From assembly GCA_033032865.1 (NCBI GenBank), contig JAWHQI010000013.1, positions 5,332,001 to 5,396,000 on the forward strand: a stretch of DNA of 64,000 nt. Direction: 5' to 3'. Origin of the DNA: Dactylorhiza incarnata (Eukaryota > Streptophyta > Magnoliopsida > Asparagales > Orchidaceae). Of the stretch, positions 1 to 10,178 are shown piece by piece; within the stretch, counting starts at the first letter, position 1; each line of letters begins with the position of its first letter. The notes under the pieces are model-generated. The model made no database searches and was not told the DNA's origin. It saw only the letters and a program-made list of their open reading frames with translations. The position numbers and the translations under genes are program-made.

Positions 1-206
1 AAGGTTGGACATTGGTGCTGGAATGCCCCAGATCGATTCCGCTCCCGGGCTCTCACCTAGACGGGGGGTTCTGGTTGATCTCTGGAGAGGCTGGCAAGGT
101 TGGACATGGGTGCTGGAATGCCAAGGCTGGTAGTAAGGGTCAAGGGCTAAGATAACAGATTGAAGTGGTAGAGCCAGAAGGGTATGGTTCGCAAAATGGA
201 AAGGAT
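1..206 (+). repeat. Tat1 96-bp-family minisatellite, last copies, and antisense downstream flank
   Basis: Units begin TGCTGGAATGCC at 16 and 111, a 95-bp period. They match the 96-bp units in Tat2 at 17896-18129 and 27090-27617, including the segment around GATCGATTCCG and TCTCTGGAGAGGCTGG. The array decays after about 125 and continues left of the window. The sequence from about 125 to 609 is the region downstream of antisense gene 2; I see no gene there. Confidence 0.85.
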
Positions 207-609
207 TGAGACAGGTAAGGCCTGAGGTAGTGGGTCGAGGCACTAGAGTCAGGGGGTTTTTGGTTCGCAGAATGTCGATGCCTCAGCTCGCCAAGGTCGA
301 GTTCGCCGGGCAATACCCGCGGGCGATGACAGCTCGGGCTCGCGAGACCCATAAGAAGAGAGCCCCGGCGAAGGCGAGCCTAGACACCCGCATTCGCGGG
401 CCTTCCGGAAGCACTGCCGCTTAACTTGTCATGAGCAGAAAAAAGATCAAATGCGAGAGAAAGAGCAAAAAGACGCGAGCATGCACATAAACACCAACGA
501 AAAAATCGTAACTATCATTACTCAAGATTTTTCTATGTTCGGCGGCGATCTCGCCATCCCAAAAAGAATAATATACATTCGAGAGGAGAAGAAGCTAAAG
601 GAGTTCATT

Positions 610-2586
610 CTAGGGGCCCTCGCCGTTCTTGCGGGCTCCCAGCCACGGCGCCAAGTCGAAGAGGTCCGGACAGACATCTTCGGCTGTGAACTCCATCGCG
701 TCTTCCGCGAGCAGACTCGCATTTTTAAGGGTCGTGAAGACGAGATTGGCGACCTCCTGCGCATCTCGCCGCCTCTGTTCCTCGCCTTCGGCAGCCCTCT
801 GTTTAGAGTCGGCTCGCCCAGGAGAAGGGGGTAGCACGCTGCGGACCAGCTCGTCCACCCGGGTCTTCAGCATAGTATTCTCCAACTCCAGCTCACCGTT
901 GCGAGCGAGAAGCTGGGTTGCTACGTCGGCATCCTGAGCATCAAATGAGTTAAGAGAAGGCTAGAGGTCGCAAACGGCAAAGAAAAGAGACCCAAGGATC
1001 ACTTACCATCTTGCCCTGCATCCCGGCGAGAAGGCTTTCCGTCACCTCCTCCCTCTCCTTAAGACCCTTGATCTCTTCGCGAGCTCTCTTGAGCTCCTCC
1101 CGGTACGCGCGGATATCCCTATCCGCCTGCAGATAGCGGCGCCCCGCCATATGCGCGAGTTCCGTCGAGCGGAACTGGGCTCGCATTTCTTCATAGACCA
1201 GTTGCCGTGGCCCCATATCTTTATAAGCAGCGGCGTCCTCGCGGCCATATAAGCCGAAGGAGAGAGAGAACGCCTCCTCCCCAGCCTTACCGAACTCCAC
1301 CCAGGAGGGGTGAAGGGTGGAGCAGGAAATCCGGTTGGCATTGGGGTCCCAAGCGAGCAGGGGTTCGCCGAGGATGTCAGAAACTTTCTCGCCCAAACCG
1401 AAGTTCCTGTGGCCTTTGGGTTGGGGGGTCACGGAAGAACTCCCAGCGCCCTGGTCCGCCGGGGCTCAGGCTTTTTCGCAGGGGAAGGAGGCGAGCCGTC
1501 GGTCTCGCTTAGATAGACGACCGCGCTCCTATCCTTGGTAGCGAGGGTCTTTCCCTTCAACTTCTTGGAGGACCGCGAACCTGGCTGACTCGCAGAAGGG
1601 GGCCGCTTCCTGCCGGACCCGACGGCGGGAAGATCGCGGTAAGCCTCTGCCGCCGCGGTTGCGAGGGTGTCCGCCGTGAGAGTGATGCCTTGTGCGTGCG
1701 GGGGATTAACAGGGATCTCGCGCTCGCCTGTAAAATAAGAGCGTTATACAACGAAGAAAGGAGAGGAGAGTGGGGCGAGAGCGAGCCCTACCTTCCCCTT
1801 GAGAAACGGCGAGCAGCGAGTCGACATTGCGCCGCAGATAGGCGACTTCAAAGTTCTTGCCGGAGAGGTATTGGAGGAGTTTGGCGTCGGCACCACTCAG
1901 CGAGCTCGGAGGGCGGTAAGTAGCGTCATCCCGCTGGAGGGGGGTGAAGTGGAGATTGCCGAAGGGTCCCTTCACCAGGAGGAACTTCTGGGTCCAATAG
2001 TGACTCTTGTTCACCGCCTCGCAGACGGTGACGTATTGACTCGCGAAATAGGTGGTCCAGTCTCGGAAGGCGCGGAAGGAAAATACCTTGCGGAAGACGA
2101 GGAGGCTGAACTCGATCCTCTCCTCCCGCATGTAACTGGCGAACGCGACAATGTCCGCGATCGCATTTGGGGTCAACTGGCTCGGTAACACTCCATAATA
2201 CCGCAACACCTGCAAAGAACGATGAGAAAGTTGCTATAGCGGGCACGAAGCAGCGAGAAGGCTGGGCGAAGTACCTGACGAATTTCAGGCCACAAAGGGA
2301 GTCGCAACCCATTCTCGAAGTGCGCGATGGGGATCGCGAGCTCGTCAGCCCCAGTCTCGTTCAATGTAGATCTCTCACTCGGACAGCGAGCCGAATAACC
2401 CTCCGGGAGATAGCGGTCCACAGCGAGTTCATACTCCTCGGCTGTGATGTTCGCGCAGTAGAACTCGTGGGCTTGAAACGCTGAGGCGCATTTCGACCGC
2501 CCCTCGCTCTCGCCATCCGCTCCCATTTGCTGATTCGTCCGCATCGAGTCAGGAAGAGGCAACTCACAAGCAGCGAATGCGAGCAT
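610..2586 (-). CDS. Tat1 antisense gene 2 (spliced; putative plant gypsy-type transposon protein)
   Basis: A four-exon gene antisense to the element. Exons run about 2586-2275, 2209-1792, 1727-1007 and 933-610. Introns are 2274-2210, 1791-1728 and 1006-934 (64 to 73 bp) with GT..AG ends, the last donor being the consensus GTAAGT. Exon 2 encodes a domain like the plant putative gypsy-type transposon family (EERIEFSLLVFRK, NKSHYWTQKFLLVKGPFGN). Exon 3 contains SFSLSFGLYGREDA and a coiled-coil-like stretch; exon 4 ends in an acidic tail. The three intron positions and exon sequences recur in Tat2. The start may be 2586 or, better aligned with Tat2, 2526. A frameshift or stop near 1430 in exon 3 suggests decay. 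Family membership is inferred; the function is unknown. Confidence 0.7.
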
Positions 2587-2665
2587 GATCTTGCGAGAAC
2601 GGAGATGAGCGTAGACGCGAGAAGACTGGGGAAATAAATGCGACGGGTAGGAAAGTGAATCCGAA

Positions 2666-2676
2666 CTATTTATAAG
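2666..2676 (-). promoter_or_regulatory. TATA box of Tat1 antisense gene 2
   Basis: On the minus strand this reads CTTATAAATAG, 80 bp before the ATG at 2586 or 140 bp before the one at 2526. An equivalent TATA (CTATAAATAG) stands at 43001-43010 before the same gene in Tat2, which supports a real antisense promoter. The surrounding stretch 2677-3065 is GC-rich spacer without a gene. Confidence 0.65.
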
Positions 2677-3065
2677 AAATTCGGGTGGGCACGGGAATCG
2701 AAGCGTCGGGAGTGCGGATAGCTAAAATAAAGTAGATTTCTGCTCAAAGGGACTGCAGTCTTGCGAGCCAGGGCTCGCCGTCGCGCGGTAATTGAGTCCC
2801 GCCCAAGGCCGGCCCGCGAAGAAAAGGGGTCCGGGCATTGCATTGCACAGAAGCTCGCAAGCGCTCCGCGGGGCGATCATATCAAACACAGCGGACGAAC
2901 TGAATAAACCACATGCACACCACAGAAACAAAGGGAAAAATTAAAAAGGAAAAACGATAGAAGGCGAGTCGTGACGGGCTCGCGAATATTACCACACCAG
3001 ATATTGTTCAACAGGCGTCATGAAAGAAATAAAAGCAAAAAGATATAATTAAACCCGTGGCAGCC

Positions 3066-4297
3066 TCAGGGGTAAGGAAGCCATTTCCAGCGACCCCGAC
3101 CCCGCTTGCCCGCACGCGGCGGCACTCTCGGAAAATGATATTCGCGAAGCGCTTTAAGCTCGCGCAGGATTAGGTGTGCTTGATCCTCGCCCCGCGAGAT
3201 GTGCACGCCGGGCGAGGTAACATCTGCGCGAGGCACCGGCTCCGCCTCGGCGATCAAGCGCACATTCGCGTCTTCCAATACGGCGAATCTCTCGTCAAAG
3301 GAAGCCCGGTCCGCGTCATACCTCTCCTCCAACTCGCGTAACATCATGCCGTGTTTCTGAAGCACCTCGGACACCCGACTCTTCATTCGCACGGGGTCGC
3401 CAGGGTCACCCAGGAAGTCTTCAATCTGGCTAGGCGAAGGCGGGGGTGACATCTCCATCCTCCCGTGCTCTGACTCAGGGGTGGCTCCTGAGATTTCAGC
3501 GAAGGAAGAGTTAGTGGGATCAGTGGACGAGCAAGAGGTGAGAGCTCGCGGAAACATGCTAACCGGGCGAGAAAGGGGACTCGTGGTGGGGCTTGCGCGA
3601 AGACTCCGGCCGACCCTGGAAGTTTTCGTGGAATCCCGGGACATGGGGCTTCCCCAGACCAGGAGGGTACACCACCCTCTCCGCGACTTGGGTGCCGTCG
3701 AGAAGCGAGCCGCCTGGACTTCGCCTGCCCATCAGACCGAAGCCAGGGGTCGCCACGTTAACCTTAGGCGGGACCGGCGAGTTCACCGGGGTGGAGACTT
3801 TCTCCTTGGGACTCGGCGGTGGGGTATCTGCATAGGCCACCAACGTGTAGATATCACGGACTTAAGCGAAGATAAGGGAGGATACGCATGACTTACGGGG
3901 TCGTGAGGTCGGCGCCTGCTGAGTCGAAGTCCCGATCCCAGCATCTAGCGATCCCAGCTTGCGGGGGACGGAGGGCGAGAGGAGGTCAGCGTGAGACCCA
4001 CCATACGTTCCTTGGGTGGAGGGTTCTGCAAGAGGAAAATGAGTAAATGGGTAGGCGATGTAAAAAAGTCTTGACGAAGAATACCTGTTGTGCGAGCCCG
4101 GTATCCGGCGGCAGGGGCGAGGCAGGAGGCGACGACACGTCCTCCCCCTGCGACCTCTGAACCGTCTTGGCCTTCTTAGGCTGTGGGGAAGGAGATGTGG
4201 CCAAGTTGAACATCCAGGCGTTGCGCTCGGCGACCTGGGCCTTCGCCATCTCTCTTGAAGCCTTCAGTCGATCTCGCGCGCTCAGCGTGGAGGACAT
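3066..4297 (-). CDS. Tat1 antisense gene 1 (spliced, unknown function)
   Basis: A second antisense gene upstream of gene 2. Exons are about 4297-4085, 4025-3897, 3827-3564 and 3487-3066. Introns are 4084-4026 (59 bp), 3896-3828 (69 bp, donor GTAAGT) and 3563-3488 (76 bp), all GT..AG. The N-terminus is basic (MSSTLSARDRLKAS). Exons 2 and 3 are Pro/Ser-rich. Exon 4 is charged and helical-looking (FLGDPGDPVRMKSRVSEVLQ) and ends WKWLPYP. Tat2 has the same exon layout at 44574-43411. Exon 2 contains an in-frame TAG near 3936, so this copy may be inactive. I recognise no domain. Confidence 0.65.
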
Positions 4298-4364
4298 TCT
4301 GAGAAGTTGTTTTCTGCGAGGATGATGGGGAAGAAAAAGCTTGATCACTAGCCGCGGCGGACGG

Positions 4365-4373
4365 TATTTATAG
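4365..4373 (-). promoter_or_regulatory. TATA box of Tat1 antisense gene 1
   Basis: The minus strand reads CTATAAATA 68 bp before the ATG at 4297. The same word stands 78 bp before the homologous ATG in Tat2 (44652-44660). It lies only about 110 bp from the 3-prime LTR, so the antisense promoter and the sense LTR sit side by side. Confidence 0.65.
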
Positions 4374-4467
4374 CTTTGGGCGTGGGACCCAGCACAAGAT
4401 TCCCGCCACGTCAGCCGAATCGGCGAACACCAGGGTTGGATGTTTCTTCGCGAGCTCAAGACAACCT

Positions 4468-4485
4468 CGCGAAGAGCTGGGATTG
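4468..4485 (+). other. Polypurine tract of Tat1
   Basis: A purine-rich stretch ending AGAGCTGGGATTG directly before the LTR start TGTACAACC. Tat2 has the matching tract AGAGCGGGGATTG at 44761-44773. In LTR elements this site primes plus-strand DNA synthesis. Confidence 0.7.
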
Positions 4486-5418
4486 TGTACAACCCCGATG
4501 TTCGCCAGGAGAGGGGTTCCAAGTTCGCACGACCGGGCGAGCCAGCCGACCTGCCTAATTCGCCAGGCAACCAAAGGCGAGCCCAGATGGGGGCGAGCCT
4601 GGGAAGAGGCGAGCCAGCCGGTCGGAGGAGCTCGCTGGGCTGGTCCGGGCCCTTGGGGTGCAAATAGCCATTTCTAGGGTACAGTTAGCCATTTTGGCGA
4701 GCTCGACCCGCTAAGGAGTGGTTCAGCGGGCGAGCCGTAGAGACAGGCGAGCCAGCCGGCCGAAGGAGTTCGCCAGGCGACCGAGGGCGAGCACAGGTGG
4801 GGGCGAGCCCGGGAAGAGGCGAGCCAGCCAGCCGAAGGAGCTCGCTAGGTGGCCTTGGCGAACCTCATGTTCGCTGAACAGGTCGAGGGTCTCAGGTTCG
4901 CTGGTAATTGTGAGGGTCTTTTACCAAAACACCCTTGGTGGTCTGCAGTTAGCCCCTCCGGACAGCGGAGTTTGGCTGTTAGCAGACCAATTTGGGGTGC
5001 GGATAGTAAGAACGGACAGCGGAGTTTGGCTGTTAGCAGACCAATTTGGGGTGTGGATAGTAAGAACGGACAGCGGGAGTTGGCTATTGACAGACCACAA
5101 AACCAAAATCTATAAATAGACCTTGAAGGGCACCTTGGAAGGAGACCGGTTCATTATCTTTGAGCTCTTCTCTCCCTAGGTCGCTTTGGTTTGGGCTCTC
5201 TAGCTCTCCAAGGTGCCCGAGTCTTAGCTTTGGCTTGGGAGGGGAAGCGCTCAACGATCTTCCGGGTTAGTGGAGGGACCTCCTCGCTGAGACTAGGGTC
5301 TTTGTTCTTTGCACAAATCGTCGGCCTTACTTCTCCCGGGGGACCGGTAAGGGCTAGCTGCCCCTCATTTCGGTGAGGGCCCCGAACTCCACAAGAGACC
5401 GAGAAATCGGTTTCAACA
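4486..5418 (+). repeat. Tat1 3-prime LTR
   Basis: About 933 bp, starting TGTACAACC and ending TTTCAACA. It shares the promoter half with the Tat2 LTRs: GGACAGCGGAGTTTGGCTGTTAG-type boxes (duplicated here near 4958 and 5017), a TATA box CTATAAATAG at 5110-5119, then CTTGGGAGGGGAAGCGCTC. The upstream part is rich in GGCGAGCC words and longer than in Tat2. Its 5-prime partner lies outside the window. Confidence 0.75.
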
Positions 5419-6958
5419 CACGGTGAATCAATCGGTCACGCATACGGGGAAAGTAAAATACACGCTGAGATGAGCATTGCCCAGGCTAGGATTTGGGACA
5501 AACTCCACCGAAATCCATCGGTGTCGGAGACCATAAGCTCGCCCGGTCACATTTTCTCCACAGCACTAGATTAGTTCACAGCGTGAGTCGGTAGGGCTTA
5601 AGCTTTTTCATGAGGCTTGGGTTACGGTGAGATAAACAATGATAAACAGGACGGCTTAAAGCAACCAACCCAAATGAGCTTAAACAATAACTCTATCCCC
5701 GCAGCTACAAAAACACGTGGATGCACCGCACCCCCAGACTTGGACCTGAACGCATGGGTATGTGCACCGCCTACTCCAAAATACATATCTCAAATAGATT
5801 TTCAATTAAACTCATTCTCATTTTTCTTTTCTTTTTTCTCATTTCATTTCTTCTTCTAATTTTATATTTTTTTAAAATTCAGCAAATGTTCAAGGGAGTA
5901 CAATCACATCTCCAAATTTAACATCACCACATCAACATTCCAAAATACAAATGTGAAAATAGCTAAAGCTCAGCTTTGGGTATGTGACTAGGATCGGCTT
6001 TTTGGTTTTGGTGGAATAAAATGTGGAGCTGAATCAAAGGGATGGGGTAGGCACAAATGGGCTAACGAGGATAAGATATCAGGATTGGCACAAAGGCTCA
6101 ACCGGGCCAAAATGATGGCCTACGTCATTCTTGCGCAACAGAATTATCCTATGCCAATGCTTCAAGAATCGCTTGGGGCGAGTTCTTAGACACCGAGAAA
6201 GGTTATCCTTCCTCCCGACACAAGCAATACACGTCTAGCGATAATTTACACACACCCATATGCTACCTTTTGATTCAAACCGGATTCACAATTTGAGTAG
6301 AGCAAACATTACTTACACTAATAGAAATGTATAAGACTACTAGTATAAAAAGGAATCTAATCTACACAAATCTCTATGCTCACAAAAGCATTAGACTAGG
6401 AACACCGGAGTCAACATATTACTCCACTATATAATTTAAAAGTCAGCACAATGATTTGCCTGAACCTTGCTCAAGAAATGAGTTTAACTCGCGGCACGCA
6501 AACAGCTAAGCACACACTCAAGTGGGTGCAAGTGGTGTGTGATGCAATGATCTAAACAAAATAAATCAATAAAAGCTTCTAGTATGCATATGCAGTGTGC
6601 ACGTGCTTTGGGTAACAGATACTAGCTCTCCCCCAAACTTAAACTATGCATTAAGATATTCTAAAACAAAGTTGGGGGAAGAGGGTACCCAATGCTCAGC
6701 AAATGAGCATACCAGAAGACGCGTGTCGAACAAGACCAAGCCGCACCTCCGCCATACGAAGAATCGCGACCACCGCCTTCCATAGGAATGACCTGCAGGG
6801 GTGAGCTCCGCAAAAACAAAAAGAAATAGAAAAACTAAAACTTAATTGAAATTTAACTAACTATTCTACTTAACAAAAAATACAATGCAAGAAAAAAAAT
6901 AAGATAAATACTGGGGTTATTGTCTTCCCAGCACGACTTATTCAAAACTTTACGAGTT
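5419..6958 (-). other. Non-coding 3-prime region of the Athila-like element
   Basis: AT-rich sequence with no credible ORF. It includes a T-rich run near 5820-5870 and a CCCCCAAACTTA stretch near 6631, whose minus strand (TAAGTTTGGGGG) resembles the purine block often found in the 3-prime part of Athila-type elements. Nothing else is recognised. Confidence 0.45.
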
Positions 6959-8248
6959 CTAGCTAATGGGCCTATGGAATAGAAAATGCACAGGTAACTG
7001 TTCCATTATCCGTTTCGGTGGCCGGTACCGATACGGCGATAAAACAGTCACCCCTCTACCTGTATAATAATACCTGCAACGCACAGGTAGAGGAGACAGA
7101 ATGTAAGATGAGGAGGAGGAATAAGCCTCACTCATCTCACACAAAAAATCCTTGCCAAGCAAGGTGTCATCCACAGCAGGTCCGCAGGAGGAGAAGGAAA
7201 TGAATGAGGCTTCCTCTATGGAGGGGGGATCAACCTCCTCACATGAGAGGATACACTCATCATTGACTTGAGCAGAATGCTCCAAGTCCTCCTGAAGTAC
7301 CTGCGAAGACCTAACCTGCACAGGCTCAGATATAGCAGAAGGGGGGTCAAGAAATAAAAGAGAAGAAGAACATAAATAAAAATCAAGCGGGGGAGTGGTC
7401 CCGGACTTACTCCCAATAGGTTGGGAAAGTAAAATAATGCTTGCATTGTCATCAATGCTACAAGGTTCGGCGGGATCAACAAGGTCCATGCCTAGGATTT
7501 GGACTTCCTCCACCAGTGCTGAGGAAAGCTCCTCTTCACCTAGAAGGTTGTCCTCCTCCATAGGAGTAGGCACAATACATAGATCGCCAGCTTCATCTTG
7601 CGACACATCATCAACAATGTCGTCGGAGACGAGCGTAGTAGAATGCACAACAGGGGAAGGAATGGTGCTTGGATAAAGGTCAAGCACTGATTCCTCACAA
7701 AGAATCAAATTTATGCTAGGTGATTGATGCACAGGGGAGATAGGCTCGGCCATGTCACAGCCTAGATCAGCCACGCATCTGGTGATTGTGTCCACATCAT
7801 ACCCTTCACAAGATGAAGGTGACACAGACACATAACCGGATGTTGAAGGTGTGCTGCCGGAAGTAGGACTCGGGACGATCCGGATATCCGGCTCATCATC
7901 CTCGTCCAATTGGCGAAGATACTCGGCACAGTCCTTCAGGGCGTGATCCATGCTTTGACAGAATAAGCACTGTTTTATATTACCCCTTGGTCCTTGAGGG
8001 GCCGGGGAGGAATATAAAAATGGTGTATGCGGCGAGGACGAGTGGCCATAAGACTTGGGCACAGGGCATGAAGAACCATAGGAAAATGGTGCTCCGTACA
8101 CCGGGCCACGAGAATTATGCCCACCATCTTCCGTAGGGCATCTATCACTAGCGTGAGAAATATCTCCACATAAATGGCAACGAATATTAAATGCAGCCCA
8201 CATTATATGGAGATAGCAAGATTCAAAAATAAAGACACTATCGTGCAA
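6959..8248 (-). CDS. Two-zinc-knuckle Gag-like protein of the Athila-like element
   Basis: An intact 429-codon ORF, the longest uninterrupted one in this element. Near the N-terminus are two CCHC knuckles of the form CX2CX4HX4C: CHLCGDISHASDRC (about residues 24-37) and CLFCQSMDHALKDC (about 94-107). A long acidic Ser/Asp/Glu-rich region follows, then a Tyr/Arg-rich tail (RCRYYYTGRGV, YRYRPPKR). No retrotransposon Gag core or protease is seen. Its place just after the primer site fits a Gag-like nucleic-acid-binding protein. It is unusual to keep 429 codons open in otherwise non-coding DNA. Confidence 0.6.
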   Translation of the reverse strand: MHDSVFIFESCYLHIMWAAFNIRCHLCGDISHASDRCPTEDGGHNSRGPVYGAPFSYGSSCPVPKSYGHSSSPHTPFLYSSPAPQGPRGNIKQCLFCQSMDHALKDCAEYLRQLDEDDEPDIRIVPSPTSGSTPSTSGYVSVSPSSCEGYDVDTITRCVADLGCDMAEPISPVHQSPSINLILCEESVLDLYPSTIPSPVVHSTTLVSDDIVDDVSQDEAGDLCIVPTPMEEDNLLGEEELSSALVEEVQILGMDLVDPAEPCSIDDNASIILLSQPIGSKSGTTPPLDFYLCSSSLLFLDPPSAISEPVQVRSSQVLQEDLEHSAQVNDECILSCEEVDPPSIEEASFISFSSCGPAVDDTLLGKDFLCEMSEAYSSSSSYILSPLPVRCRYYYTGRGVTVLSPYRYRPPKRIMEQLPVHFLFHRPIS

Positions 8249-8400
8249 ACTGTTACACCTAACAGTAATTTACTAAACAACCTATTTAAAAACAGGAAAA
8301 TAAAAAAAAAGAACTGAAATAATAAAAAAACGACGCAATTTACAAATGGAAGGGCTTCTCTCTCAGATTCTCCCTCTCCAGAAAACTCACACGTCTGTGT

Positions 8401-8418
8401 TCCCCGGCAATGGCGCCA
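8401..8418 (-). other. Primer-binding site, tRNA-Asp type
   Basis: The minus strand reads TGGCGCCATTGCCGGGGA, differing at one base from the common plant form TGGCGCCGTTGCCGGGGA. It lies six bases inside the LTR end (CGCCATCA). It primes minus-strand DNA synthesis and fixes the element's orientation. Confidence 0.85.
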
Positions 8419-8424
8419 AAAACT

Positions 8425-9910
8425 TGATGGCGCAAATCTCGCACACCGCTATAGGCGGTATCTCAACTGCGGCACGAAACGGCAGTGTACCGATCGTTCA
8501 AGTAATATAAAACGAGGAGTAAATCCCCGAGTATCGATCTCGGAAGGAACACAGTAAGGTGGAGTTGACTATTGAGGAGGACTTGAGATTGAAGTCTTTA
8601 AGGTCGGATGGATTGCGGGAGGCTTGGTTTGGATTGCGGAAAACAAAATAAAAATAGCTACGACTACTCCTATGCAGGCCTTGAGCGCACTGCTTCGCCA
8701 GGCGGGATGGAAGACTACACGGGCCGCAATGCACCGAATCGCTAGGCAGATGGACGAGCAGGCTAGCGGATGGAGTGGAGAGAGCAGCGGAATGAGGGTC
8801 GCAAGCACCTCTTCGCAAAGCACACCACTAACAATTGTTAGGGCGGCACAACACAACAAACAATCCACACCACAAGGCACACCTCAAATGAAAATATAAC
8901 AAGATTACTCAATCACATAGACATGATTTCATACTAATGTTAACAAATAAAAGTATACTTCATCAAACATATAAGAAATCCAACTAAACTATCAACTACA
9001 AGAGGAGATGAGTGTGCGAAATCGACCGACTCCGAAGTCCTGTTGAGGATTCATGGAAGGAATCGCCGGGTTGTCAATCCGCGTCCAAGCTCGGTCCTCA
9101 ACTGCGTCCGGGGTAGAGAAGGTTGTCACTACCTTCCAATGGACTCGTCTTCTTCTTGTCATGAACCGGAGGAATGATCACAAGCTGCTCCAATCTTGAA
9201 GAAGAAGGCTAGGTTGACTCCCTTCTTGAAGCCCAAGGATGAAGGAGGAGGCCAAGAGGAAGCTCCGGCGATGATTTGGCGTTGAAAGCTTGCCCGGAGA
9301 TCCTCCCTAAGGTGGGCGGCGCTGGAGGAGTCGGAACACCCTGAAATAGGCGGAAAACGGCGGACTGGAAGTGATGCCGACCTAAAATCGTGCTTGCCTA
9401 TTTATAGGCGGAGCAGGAAATAAACACCGCGCACGATCAGGCGCACGACCAATGGTCGTGCGCGAAGGAATGCCTCTGATCGTGCGCGAAGAACCTGTAG
9501 CATAGGCTTGAACTGCAAAATAGCGCACGGTCAGCGGCGCATGACCAGTGGTCGTGCGCGAAGAAGGCCAATGATCGTGTGCCGTCGCTCGATCTGGGGA
9601 GGGAATTAACACACGACCAGTGGTCGTGCGCCTGGCCGTGCGCGAAGGAAAACGCACGACCAGTGGCTTTTTCGACCAAAAATCCCCCAGAACCCATCCG
9701 AGTGACGCACAACCCTTGGACCTGCATGAAAATATACTAGACCACAGGAATACATGAAATCACACCACAAGGGGCATAAATGTGCACTAAGTAATGAAAT
9801 GGGCAACGTGATCAAATAGAATTGAATATAGGCCTAAAGTGAAGTGCAAGTGCATGAAAACTAGCCCAGATGAGTCCGAAAATCACTATATAAACTGGTC
9901 TCATCACACA
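8425..9910 (-). repeat. 5-prime LTR of the Athila-like element
   Basis: About 1.49 kb. On the minus strand it starts TGTGTGATGAGACC and ends GCGCCATCA next to the primer site. A TATA box (CTATAAATAG) lies at 9398-9407. Directly upstream of it, at 9430-9670, is a cluster of palindromes built on GCACGACCANTGGTCGTGC. The left-hand LTR is not in the window, so the outer end is inferred from TG..CA and from the point where the Copia B reading frame resumes. Confidence 0.65.
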
Positions 9911-10053
9911 TCAAGATTCTTACATCTGGTTGAGATCAATTTTGTTAATCCAGCTGACTAAAACAAGTAGAGAATGGCTTTGAAGTTATCTGAAGTTGCA
10001 TTGAACGAGTCCACATCTACATCAAAGCTAGAGTTTATCTTTGGAGGAGCCAT
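9911..10053 (-). pseudogene. Copia B extra (env-like) ORF, N-terminal fragment
   Basis: It starts with ATG at 10053 (MAPPKINSS) and resembles the start of the Copia A extra ORF (MAPKGSKDL), sharing a later block around SAGLTKLIS / AQGLEHMLS. It has an in-frame TAG near 9960 and is cut by the Athila-like LTR at 9910. A TATA-like CTTATAAG lies at 10171-10178, about 118 bp upstream. Confidence 0.55.
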
Positions 10054-10178
10054 TGATTCTGAAGTAGTACCTATAAGAAGAAATAAGAGAGAGAGAGAAC
10101 TGGAGAAGGGGATAGCATGAGAGCAATGACAAGAGAATTCAAAAGTGTAAATAATTTGACGTTGAAGTTGCTTATAAG

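Larger units (their letters stand above)
1..5418 (+). mobile_element. Tat1: Ty3/gypsy Tat-type retrotransposon, 3-prime part
   Basis: This is the 3-prime half of a plus-strand Tat-type element; its gag-pol lies left of the window. The order seen is minisatellite, antisense gene 2, antisense gene 1, polypurine tract and 3-prime LTR, the same order as in the complete Tat2 copy further right. The two copies match in antisense protein sequence, intron positions and LTR start (TGTACAACC). The lineage is assigned from Tat2, whose polyprotein has the extra RNase H domain of Tat elements. The element abuts an Athila-like element at 5419, so it probably inserted into it, but the other target-site copy lies outside the window. 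Confidence 0.8.
5419..9910 (-). mobile_element. Athila-like, apparently non-autonomous Ty3/gypsy element, left end cut by Tat1
   Basis: A minus-strand element with 5-prime LTR at 8425-9910, tRNA-Asp-type primer site at 8401-8418, one ORF at 6959-8248, and about 1.5 kb of non-coding 3-prime region to 5419. No protease, RT or integrase motif is seen between the ORF and 5419. The missing 3-prime LTR should lie left of Tat1. It interrupts the start of the Copia B extra ORF at 9910/9911. The Athila-like label rests on the primer site and LTR junction and is tentative. Confidence 0.6.

Noticed and set aside
5617..5859. Membrane-protein ORF ending in a Phe-rich tail
   Set aside because: The hydrophobic tail is a T-rich low-complexity run in the non-coding 3-prime region of the Athila-like element.
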